The notes beneath the pieces are model-generated. The model had not been told where the DNA came from. It was given only the letters and a program-made list of their open reading frames with translations, and made no database searches. DNA of 64,000 bases from Chromobotia macracanthus (Eukaryota; Chordata; Actinopteri; Cypriniformes; Botiidae). Where the stretch lies: positions 11,892,001-11,956,000 of the forward strand of contig JAZGTH010000013.1 in NCBI GenBank assembly GCA_036877525.1. Direction: 5' to 3'. Of the stretch, positions 55,227 to 64,000 are shown in pieces. Position 1 is the stretch's first letter; each line of letters opens with the position of its first letter. The translations under genes were made by a program, and so were the position numbers.

Positions 55227-56268
55227 CCCACGTGATTTTGCCATAGTTATGGATGCAATTCCCAGTGGAGCTATTGCTCTTTAAAAACCTCTGGTGATTC
55301 CATACCCACCCTTATTTCCTTGACTAATCCCTGTGAAAAAATGATAGGAAAAATTTGCTTTGCGCTTAGCCCTTCTTTCAGGAATAGGAAGATTCAGCAT
55401 CTTTTTCAGAATGATGTAACTACTGTTCCTTCTGTTATATTTTACTGGAGTAACTATTTTCCTGATATTCCTTGGAAGAGCAATACCCAATAAATATTTA
55501 ATTACGAACAAGGTTAAAGAGGTATCCTTTCAAATATTACATCCATATTACATAAATATTACATCCATATTACATAAATATTACAATATTACATACAAAT
55601 TTACCCTGTAAATGATTATATTAAAAAAATGCTTCCAGAGAAGGATCCTCTTTGTTCCTTTTGTGGAATGGTAGATGAGTCTGTTTCTCATCTTTTTTGG
55701 GAATGTACCTGTGTAACTATTTTTTGGAAAAAATTTGTTTATTTATATGTGCCTCTCTCTTAAACAATTTCTTTGTTGTACAAGGATGTTTTGTTAAGTT
55801 TAAGAAGGTTAAGAAATTAAAAGATAAATATTTTCTAATAAATTTATTTATTTTACTAGATAAATATTTTTTATGTGCAATTTTTTGTCTGTAAAGCCTC
55901 AGTTTCTTATATTTGGTAAAGATCTGAAGTATTACCTAGATACAATATCTACCTCCAGCAATGTTAAAGCCGACAGCACTGTGTGCATCTTATAATATAG
56001 ATTCTTTCCTATAATGTACAGTTGACTGTATGCTCTGTGACCTTCTGTCTGGCTGGGAAAAAAAGTGCATTTGTTTCCTTTCTTTTATATAATGTAATTT
56101 ACGTCACCCCTGGCCCTGTATGTTTTTTTTTGTTGTGTTTTGTTTTTTTGTTTGTTTGTTTGGTCTTCTGTTTTTTGTATTATTTATTTTTGTTGTGTAA
56201 TTTTGTTGTTACTTTGGTTGTATATTTTTGTATACTTCTTGATAATTCTAAAAAAATAAAAAATCCCG
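55227..56268 (+). pseudogene. L1 ORF2 C-terminus and 3' UTR, after the gypsy insertion
   Basis: It continues the ORF2 reading RDFAIVMDAIPSGAIAL to a stop at 55282, then decayed frames with CSFCGMVDESVSHLFWEC and TIFWKKF near 55656-55740. The T-rich 3' UTR (56120-56240) ends in AAAAAAATAAAAAATCCC. Confidence 0.82.
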
Positions 56269-56785
56269 AACAGAGCCCAGAACAAATACTGCAACAGGTA
56301 CAAATAACAACTTACATCTACAATGTGACTTATATGTTGTTTTATATAGAGTTAACGCGTATGGTTGTCTTTGCGCTGTTTCTGTGTGCGCAGCTTTTAT
56401 AATTGTACTAATTGTTATTATAGATACATGATAAAAAATGTCTTCCTTCTTTAGCCGAACTCAAAAATAACTTGTATCCATCAGACAGGCATAAATATAA
56501 AGTAATAATAAATAAGTAAATTAATAAATGTAATAAAGCAGCGGCCAAATCAGAAGTTAGCAGAACAGCTGGGTTTTTATCCTGACTGACTGCCGGGCTG
56601 CAGGCTGTGCACATGTCAATGCTGTTTACGTTCGGGTCGGACTCGGGTCTAATTTAATCGGGGCTGTCTCGGGTCAGGTTTTTCTTTTAAAAAAATAATT
56701 TTTGCACGTCGGGTAAGAAGTGATTCGGGTCGGGTATGGATTTTAGTACCCGAGAAGACCCCTAATTTACATTCCACGCCAGTCG

Positions 56786-56888
56786 GTGGCGGTGTAAGTT
56801 GGACTGTCAACCGCCAATAAAATCCAGTAGAAGAAGATGATGACGGCGAAGACGAATGACGTCATTTCCGCGTGTCAAGCCTGACAAA
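56786..56888 (+). promoter_or_regulatory. znf830: znf830 promoter region
   Basis: A perfect palindromic CRE, TGACGTCA, lies at 56857-56864, followed directly by TTTCCG (ETS-like on the other strand). A CCAAT box is at 56814-56818. TGGCGGT (56787-56793) and ACCGCCA (56810-56816) form a 7-bp inverted repeat. No TATA box is seen. The layout fits a CREB/ATF-responsive housekeeping promoter. The transcription start is not fixed. Confidence 0.6.
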
Positions 56889-58148
56889 ATGGCTTCTGTA
56901 CAGAAAAGAAAGAAGGCGGTAAATCAAGACGAAGTGCGGCGATTGATGAGAGAGAAAAAACTCTCGACAGAGCGGCAGAAACGCGTCGAGTCACCGTACG
57001 CCAAGTACAACAGTCTGGGACATCTGAGCTGCGCGCTGTGTGGCGTTGCGGTGAAATCACAGCTGCTGTGGCAGACACATGTGCTGGGTAAACAACACAG
57101 AGATAGAATCAATGAGCTCAAAAACAGAGACAGCGCCAAAGCATCAGCAGCAGTTTTGTCAGTGGCATCATCATCATCATCATCATCATCGGCGCTGAAG
57201 AGGAAAGCCACAGAGCTCGCGCCTTCCTCAGAAATGCAAGCAAAGCATCACGACGCCGCAGGTGGGTACTGAACTATAATATAGTAATATATTATACAAT
57301 GTGCAAAGTATGCTTATTTTCTGTACGCTAACTCTGATTATGATGTTCGTGTTTATATAACTCAGACTTCCACTTAAATTATAATAGGTTGTTATAATTA
57401 TGAGTTTTTAATAACTTTAAAAGGATAAGTTTAAATGGTTGCAAATGAAAGAGCATGTCGTGCAATATTCTGTTGTCATGGCAACTGCACAGGTACTGCA
57501 GCGGGACACCATGTGGCCAGAGCTGCGTCTTCACACCAGTCTGCTGGACTTGGTCTCCTGGCTGGCAACTATGACGATGATGATGAAGACGAAGAGATGG
57601 ACACTTTTAGTAAAGGTCCAGTTAAAGGCTCTGCTGCAGCTGCAAACCTTCCTGCAGATTTCTTTGACAGCAGTATCCCAGCCGTGTCCACTATTTCTCA
57701 CTCAGGCTCAGTGTTCAAAGCTACTGATGATGAGGAGACTGAAGAGAGGAAGGAGAACACGGCTGACGCTTTACCCGAAGGCTTCTTTGATGATCCGGTG
57801 AGAGATGCCAAAGTCCGCAATGTAGATGCGCCAAAAGATCAGATGGATAAAGAGTGGGAGGAGTTTCAGAAAGAGATGCGTCAGGTAAACAGCGCCTCTG
57901 ATGCAATTGTGGCTGAAGATGATGAGGAAGGTCGCCTGGAGCGACAAATCGATGAGATTGATGAGCAGATTGAATGTTATCGGCGAGTGGAGGTTTTACG
58001 AGTAAAACAGGAAATTGTTAAGGGGACGCTGATGAGGGAGAAGAAACAGAAAAACCCCCTACAGTTGTCCATTAGCGATGAGGAAGATGAAGAAGAACTG
58101 ATGCACGTGTTGACACGGGACTGGAGGGCCAAAGGGGCTCTGGCTTAA
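56889..58148 (+). CDS. znf830: ZNF830 (CCDC16-like) zinc finger protein, two exons
   Basis: ZNF830 is a nuclear protein linked to pre-mRNA splicing complexes and early development. Exons 56889-57261 and 57493-58148 join in phase to 342 residues (human 372). The ATG at 56889 gives MASVQKRKK, matching the family start; an in-frame ATG at 56856 would add 11 residues. A U1/matrin-type C2H2 finger is at C48, C51, H64, H70 within LSCALCGVAVKSQLLWQTHV. Eight serines (about 94-101) are encoded by a TCA repeat. The C-terminal half has the conserved ENTADALPEGFFDDP, VDAPKDQMDKEWEEFQKEMR and EGRLERQIDEIDEQIECYRR, and ends DWRAKGALA. The acceptor at 57492 could be replaced by one at 57501, 9 nt downstream, also in frame. 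A poly(A) signal ATTAAA lies at 58289. Confidence 0.95.
57165..57190 (+). repeat. znf830: Coding (TCA)n microsatellite
   Basis: About eight TCA/TCG codons in znf830 exon 1 encode polyserine. Length changes in units of three would keep the frame. Confidence 0.9.
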
Positions 58149-58299
58149 CACCATTGTATAAATCTTCAGAGATATTTACTTTGAGCTGTTTGCTGGGATT
58201 TTGGTGTTTCTTAAGTGTTTATGTTGTTGTGGTCTACACTTGTACTTGCTATATTTGATGCCTGATGGTTCATTTTAATGTAATGTTCATTAAATATTG

Positions 58300-58880
58300 T
58301 TGTGCATTTAATGCATCTTTGAAGAATTACAACAATATATGATTTCAGCATTTTACATTTTGAGCAATATTGTTTGCGAACACTGAGTTTCAGGGCATTT
58401 TCTTTGTCCCTGACATCTGACAGTTTATGTAAATTTAATTAAAGGAATAGTAGATGAAAACTCTTCCATTACTTACCCCCATGTTATTCTAAACCTGTAT
58501 GACCTTTTATTTTGTGTAACACAAAAGATATTTTGAGAAATGTCTCAGTGGTTTTGTGTCTATGCAATGGAAGCCAATGGATGCCACTGTTATTTGATTA
58601 CCAACATACTTCAAAACATCTTTTGTGTTCCTCAGAAGACAAAAAAAGCCATATAGGTTTTGAATGACATGAGAGTAAATGATTGAAGAGTTTTCATTTT
58701 AGTTAACTTTACCTTTAATAAACCGCTAGTAAACATATGTTTTGAATTGGATGTCTGAATCAAGGGAAACAAAAAGTTTTAGTGCTATTGCTCAAGCCTA
58801 CACTTTCAGGTGTGTTTTTGTAGTGTTGAATTGTTTGAATGGACATCCGAATGAATAGCTTGTGAATTAGCTGGACTACT
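58300..58880. other. Intergenic sequence downstream of znf830
   Basis: Non-coding. The segment at about 58440-58710 (ACTTACCCCCATGTTATTCT, CATATAGGTTTTGAATGACA) resembles a very common teleost interspersed repeat; class not assigned. Confidence 0.55.
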
Positions 58881-58881
58881 T

Positions 58882-59720
58882 CAACTACATTTACATTTAG
58901 TCATTTAGCAGACACTTTTATCCAAAGCGACTTAACAAAGGATGAGAGCATTGAACATTTTGTCATTTGAGCAATTGGGCATTGCCATTGAGCCAAGTCT
59001 GCAAAGCTACATTTACAAGCAGACATTGTATTCTTTTACTAGAAAGATGGACTAGAAACAGGGATTTTTTTTTTTTAGGATAGGATAAAAGAGCATTAGG
59101 GTTCAGACAGGTGTCTGCGAAACAGTTGTGTTTTGAGTTGTTTTTTGAAGGTTGTGATGGTCTCAGCAGATCGGGTGGAGGCTGGGAGTTCATTCCACCA
59201 CAAATGAACGGAATAGGTGAATGTTTTACAGATTGATCTGATGCCTCATTGTGGGGGAACGGTGGGAGGGGACATATGTCTGGAGGAGTGAGTTGAGGTA
59301 GGAGGGAGAGGTTCCGGTGATTGTCATAAAGGCTAGCGTAAGGGATTTAAATTTGATGCGGAGTAAGGTCAGAGGGGTGTGACATGGGCTGTTTTTGGTT
59401 GATTGAAGACCAGACGTGCTGCAGCATTCTGGATCATTTGCAGGGGTTTGGTTGCATTGGCTGGAAGGCCAGCCAGAAGGGCATTGCAATAGTCCAGCCT
59501 TGATATTACGAGTGCTTGGACTAGGAGCTGCGTTGCGTTCTTTGACAGGAAGGGTCTGATTTTCCTGATGTTGTAAAGCACATACCTGCATGACCGAGAG
59601 ATTGTTGCAACGTGTGAAGTGAATTTCAGCTGGTCATCAAACACCACCCCAAGGTTTCTAACTGACTGAGTGGGTGTAAGAATGGATGATCCAAGTTCAA
59701 CTGTGAAGTTGTTCTAACAC
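58882..59720 (-). mobile_element. L2-type LINE 3' part (RT C-terminus and tail)
   Basis: Read on the minus strand from 59720, the RT C-terminal segment contains FTSHVATISRSCRYVLYNIR, ALVISRLDYCNALLAGLP and IQNAAARLVFN. Broken frames follow to about 59080, then the 3' tail AAGTCGCTTTGGATAAAAGT at 58935-58916 and on to 58882. At least one frameshift occurs near 59380. It is 5' truncated. Confidence 0.88.
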
Positions 59721-59924
59721 AACTACTTACACCTTCTACGTATGAAAGACCACTGACCATTTCCAGGTCAGCTAGTTGGTCATCCTTATACTAATTTAAG
59801 AATACATCCATAAGTGGCAATATGATAAATCAGTGGCAATATGATTAATCTTTACTGAACTTCCATATTATTTACTTGTATACCTCCAACTCAGTTAGAT
59901 TGTACTTTTAGTTCCCTGTCTAGT

Positions 59925-60425
59925 CACAGATGTTATAGCTGCAAGTAGTAACATTATGCTTCTGTCACCATTTCTGTTTGTAACATTCCTCAATGTCTGA
60001 CATTTGTTTCAAAATCAGGCCCAACAGTTAAACCTCCTGGCTGAGCCTGGTTTCTCTCAAGGTTTTTCTCCATTTATACATAATTAGAGTTTCGGTTCCT
60101 TGCTACTGTCCCCGTTGGCTGGTGTACTGAGAGACTGCTGACATTTAACTTAGCGTAGGGTTTTGTTAATTGTTAATATTGTTTTTAGCATAATTATCTA
60201 ACTACAGTCCTAAAGACTATTATTTCTTTTTCTATAGTTTTTAAGCGCCATCTCCATCTAAGATGGAACGGCATGTCTTGCTTAATATGATACCTGTCAT
60301 CTATCCTGTTAATTGACTAAGTGTCGCCTAGTCTCAGAAGTACATACTGTTTTAATAGGCAGACTGACTACATTACCCACTCATAGACCGCTGAGATACG
60401 TTTGAGCCTTCACACACAACAACAG
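59925..60425 (+). repeat. Dispersed repeat family B, copy 2
   Basis: Similar to 16600-17175 over nearly its whole length, from ATGTTATAGCTGCAA to TGAGCCTTCACACA. Non-coding. Confidence 0.78.
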
Positions 60426-60429
60426 AGTG

Positions 60430-61767
60430 GACCAAATGGATGTGCATTAGAAATCCCTTAGTTTTGCATTGTATTCTATACCCTTGTGTCCATTATTTTC
60501 ACCAGATGCTGTTTGATTAGGGTTGGAGCTGAAGTCGGCAGGGCAGCAGAGTTTGACAGTCTTCAGTTCTTAAGAGTCTTCCAAATCTGCCAGGTGGATC
60601 CAGATGAATTCCAGTACAGTGATATCTGTGTGATTCTCTGTCCTTCATTAGAAACTAGAGAATAAACCAAACAGTCTCACAAAGGAAAGGAAACACAAAC
60701 TCTTCCATAATTAAAGGTACAAAAGAACACACATTTTAAATTAGCTTTAATTTATTAACTTGAAATGAACATGAAATGTCTACATTGTGATAATAGTTTG
60801 TTATTTGGTTCTGCATTGCATGCTCATTTTATCAAGTGTCATGAAGTATCTTTCTACTGCTGCTTTATTCTTTATATAGAATTATAAATTCTACAGTATA
60901 TACACATTTATCATTTATTAGCTGACAGCAAAGTTATTTGAAACCACTGTAACCAAAAACCATCTTCAACATCGCTTGTATTGTGTGTGTACACTTAACA
61001 CAAGCCAAGTGCGGGAGAAATAACTACTGATAAGTAGGCAAATGCCCTCAAATGTACTAACAGTTATTTTGTAACAAAAAAAAGGTAAATGACAAGTGCA
61101 TTGCATTATATGATTCTATAATTCAAGTGGTTACATATACTAGAAGCAATTATATTATTGAGCAATAGGATAATGAGCATCTTTATTTGCTGTCAGTTTT
61201 CACAGATCACAAATTATTCGAGACAGAAATACAACAAAAATATTTAAAAGAATATGCAAGAATCATGTCCAAATCGTATTTTACGCCATAATCAACATAA
61301 ATCTGCATTATAATAAAAGCCTCATTTAAGACCATTAGTATCGTTCTGCATTCATTTTAAGACTTTCAAGAGTTTTGCGTCATTTAATGACAAGCTCATT
61401 TTTCCAATTAATCTTATTACTGTATTTTTAAGTTTTTCAGTGGTGATACATTACATTAAAATAAGTGCAATAACCTTAAACCAGCATAAATTACAATGAT
61501 ATATAAATACTTTACAGTGTAAATACCATGCCAATAATGACAATATGTTGGCAAATGTGCTTGTGTTGCAATCACACAATTTTACTTTACCTTAGCCGAC
61601 ACAGAATAAAACCACATCAAACGCCTAAAGAGCTTTAAATAACTAAGGTCAATTACAGTTTTATCTGTTAACATTAGGTATATGATAAACCTAACAGTCC
61701 ATCACCACTGATGTCAATCCTTCTTCATAAAGCCTGTATTGAGGGTGAGGACTGACCTCAGTGCAGC
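60430..61767 (-). other. Probable 3' UTR and downstream region of the EF-hand gene
   Basis: AT-rich sequence after the stop of the minus-strand EF-hand exon. Several TTTATT motifs on the plus strand (near 60752, 60866, 61181) could serve as AATAAA signals on the minus strand; I cannot choose between them. No other feature was recognised. Confidence 0.4.
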
Positions 61768-61934
61768 TTACACAAATACAGCAGTCTGAAGCTCCTCTAG
61801 TGTATACACACGGTCCCCATCTACATCATATGGCTTGAGAAGGGTGGAGTCTGGAGTACTTGACCCGAACACTTTCCTCAACTCCTCATACGTCAGACCG
61901 CCAGGCGAATGGCCCTGGAGGACTTTCTCCAGAT
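61768..61934 (-). CDS. Terminal coding exon of an EF-hand protein gene (partial)
   Basis: Minus strand. The acceptor TTTTTCTCAG precedes 61934; the frame then runs LEKVLQGHSPGGLTYEELRK, VFGSSTPDSTLLKPY and DVDGDRVYTLEELQTAVFV, with a stop at 61770-61768. DVDGDRVYTLEEL is a canonical EF-hand loop, with Asp at positions 1, 3 and 5 and Glu at 12, so calcium binding is likely. The paired upstream EF-hand may be in the preceding exon. I did not find further exons up to 64000, so they may be beyond the edge or too short to see. I do not recognise which EF-hand family this is. Confidence 0.75.
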
Positions 61935-63340
61935 CTGAGAAAAAGATGATTCAGAAAATGATTATCAGGATGTTTTGCATTATCATCATAGTGTCAGACA
62001 GTAAATGGGACTGTAGTCACTAGGTGATAGGGCTAAGTAGGCTTGTGTCTTTTGCAAGTGTCTTTTGCATGGTTCTTTGTTATTACTTATAGTGGGAGTA
62101 TGTACAAGTTGAACAGGAGCTGTGCAAGAACTGAGCCTTGTGCTACACCATGGTTATTTATATAGCACTTTTTTACAATGTTGCAGGATTTCAAAGCAGC
62201 TTTACATAAAATGAAAAACACAGAGATCAGGAAAATTATGAAATGCAACAAAATACATTTTGTTGTTTTTATTTTTCATAATTTGCATTTTTAATTTTTA
62301 TTGTTCATTGTAAGATGTATATTAGTAAAACTAATTAGTGATATGAAGATTGTAACCATTTTTATAGAAACCATTTTATAGAACCATTTATAATTTAAAC
62401 CAAGATTATATTCATTGTTTATGAATATAAAGTTGACTGAACTGATGAAAACTACAACACAAACAATTTGGACGTGCGAAATGGACGTGCATCAGAAATA
62501 CCTGTAATTGTGTGTGAAGGCTCATACTTCTCTCTGTGGTCTGTGAGAGGATAATGTATTCAGATTGTCTACTAAAACAGTATGTACTTCTGACACTATG
62601 CAACATTTAGGCAATTAACATGATAGATGATGTATCATATTAAGCAAGACATGCCGTTACAGCTTACATGGAGATGACACAGTAAGAAGTTAAAATTTAA
62701 TAATACTGGAGTGTAACATAAGGAATTTGCAATAATACCCTAAAATATATGCACATAACATTACATATTAAAAAGAGAATGGGTTAAAAAAAACTACTGA
62801 AATAGTAAAATCTTTATGACTGTAGTTAGATCTTTATATTAAAAGCAAAGCCAAGCTAAATATGCAAGCCAACTGGGCAACAGTGGCAAGGAACCAAAAG
62901 TCCAATGTTTAAATGAAAAATAAAACTTAGGAGAAACGTGGCTCAACTGAAAGGGCTGTATCTGCCACTCAAACAATACTGGGAAGACTTCCAGAGTTTG
63001 GGCACCAAGTATGAAAAGGATCTACTACCTGCTCTTGATTTTAAATTATAGCTTATTATCATAGGTTTGATATATTCTTAAGATAAAAAAAACTGTTTCA
63101 CAAATACTGGAAATGTGGCTTTCAAAGGACAAATTGCTCAAATATGACACCCAGATTCTTAGCTGATGAAGGCTTTGTAAGGCAACTGGTCTAGTGATCA
63201 GTGCTGGGTTTATTTGAGGGAACAGATAAAACAACAAAACACCATTTGATGTTTGTTCTCAGAATATGGTTACTTGCTTCCCCCATGTGTTACTGCGTCC
63301 TATAGGTTCAGATCAATTGCGATCACTGAACGTGCAACAT
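61935..63340. repeat. Intronic/intergenic repeats, including family B copy 3
   Basis: 62490-62700 is an inverted copy of family B (TGTGTGAAGGCTCATACTTC, AACAGTATGTACTTCTGA, AGCAAGACATGCCGTTAC). 62150-62210 has the TATAGCACTTTTTTACAATG/TTCAAAGCAGCTTTACAT repeat also seen at 44260. The rest shows nothing that I recognise. Confidence 0.6.
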
Positions 63341-63865
63341 ACAGTGTGATGTCACGGAGTTTCCATTTTTATGTTTGATATCATTTTTATGGGTAAAATG
63401 GGTCTACTTTTATGAGTAATGGGTAAAAAGGTCTAATTTGTATTATTATGAGATATAATGTTCTAAGGGTTTACAAACTTAAAAAATGTTATGGGTGTGT
63501 CTCTGTGTTATGGGACCTGGATTATGTAGTGTTAACTATCCCAGCGGGGTCTTGCTTCAGGTCATGGGAACCTTACCGGACCAAGTTCTGAACTGGCCAA
63601 AGATTTTATGACTCTTCGTCTTATCTGTGTATATAAGGTGGCTAGGCAAATGTCTTAGGGAAGCATTCTGTAACCAGAACTTCCCACACAATTACTGTGT
63701 CTACTCATTACCAAGTATAACCATAACTCCATAACTTATATTCTACTATGTGGATCATTTTAATTAATTTGGTTTGAACTATGTTCTGTAAAGATTTTAA
63801 TTGATTAATTTAAGTACAACCTGCCAAAATAAATTGTTTATTTTGACTTCTGAGCGCATTAGAAA
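63340..63865 (+). other. Possible solo LTR
   Basis: TATATAAG at 63630-63637 and AATAAA at 63828-63833 have promoter-to-poly(A) spacing like an LTR. GTGTCTCTGTGTTATGGGAC upstream looks like U3. Borders and a target duplication are not resolved, and no second copy is in the window. Confidence 0.35.
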
Positions 63866-64000
63866 TTATTACAAGTACCTTGCACCTCATGTTACCAGAA
63901 ATATGTCCAGGATATAATCAAACTGAAGGCTTGTGCTTCAATGGAAAAATGCCTTAGCAAAAATTAGAATGGAATAATGCCTCAGCACAAAACTTGAATG

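Larger units (their letters stand above)
46255..56268 (+). mobile_element. L1-type LINE, split by a gypsy element
   Basis: ORF1 lies at 46308-47055 and decayed ORF2 at 47217-50241, resuming at 55227 after the gypsy insertion. The 3' UTR is T-rich and ends near 56265 with AATAAAAAATCC. Reading across the gypsy target duplication, the ORF2 frame continues as PVTP then RDFAIVMDAIPSGAIAL, the expected L1 C-terminal region. The Cys/His tail CSFCGMVDESVSHLFWEC is at about 55656-55712. Confidence 0.9.
45753..56764. mobile_element. Possible hAT-like DNA transposon shell around an L1
   Basis: The left end TAGAGGTCTTTACGGGTCC (45753) and the reverse complement of the right end TAGGGGTCTTCTCGGGTAC (ending 56764) form an imperfect inverted pair. 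Both are followed inward by GGGTCGG/CCGACCC-rich sequence. Shell sequence is 45753 to about 46250 and about 56270-56764; the centre is the inserted L1. No transposase was seen, so it was probably non-autonomous. The target duplication could not be fixed. Confidence 0.45.

Noticed and set aside
56022..56402. 126-codon ORF rich in F, L and V (membrane-protein-like)
   Set aside because: It is read through the T-rich 3' UTR of the L1; low-complexity sequence explains the hydrophobicity.
61835..62023. Plus-strand ORF of 62 codons
   Set aside because: It is antisense to the EF-hand exon and its intron.

Overview
The window looks like a teleost fish chromosome segment, most likely a cypriniform. 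It has two vertebrate genes with GT-AG introns that can be read end to end, and an AT-rich background packed with fish-type mobile elements (DIRS1-like, Tc1, Rex1/L2/L1-type LINEs, BEL/Pao, chromodomain Ty3/gypsy, tRNA-derived SINEs). No bacterial, phage or CRISPR features are present. Species is an inference from repeat content only.

Layout. 1-1250: 3' end of an L1-type LINE. 1260-14350: gpaa1 on +, 12 coding exons that join in phase to a predicted 615-residue GPI-transamidase subunit, with a decayed Tc1 in intron 5. 14350-17200: non-coding DNA and dispersed repeats. 17200-22980: a decayed DIRS1-like tyrosine-recombinase retrotransposon, split by a nearly pristine Rex1/Babar-like LINE (19278-22815, -) with an uninterrupted 1006-codon ORF. 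24300-26480: a decayed relative of that LINE. 28920-33260: a BEL/Pao pol and gag remnant on -. 34380-37890: an internally deleted L1 on -. 37950-38500: fragments of another transposon-type protein. 39190-45750: L2 tails, a tRNA-derived SINE split by an LTR, a solo LTR with target duplication, and teleost repeats.

45753-56764 is a nested stack. A possible hAT-like DNA transposon (imperfect inverted ends) contains an L1-type LINE, whose ORF2 is split by a 4985-bp chromodomain Ty3/gypsy element (50242-55226) with nearly identical 368-bp LTRs and a 5-bp target duplication. That element shows a textbook self-priming layout, in which its primer-binding site is complementary to the predicted 5' end of its own transcript. 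Its gag start codon lies inside the LTR.

56857-58300 holds znf830 on + with one intron. 58880-59720 is an L2 LINE on -. 61768-61934 is the last coding exon of an EF-hand protein gene on -, whose remaining exons are probably beyond the right edge. The final kb contains a possible solo LTR.

The host genes are ordinary housekeeping genes (GPI-anchor attachment, pre-mRNA-associated zinc finger). I found no convincing new biological system. The most informative signals are the retroelement control architectures: the self-primed chromovirus and the LINE whose start codon sits in a YY1/TISU-like motif at its very 5' end.
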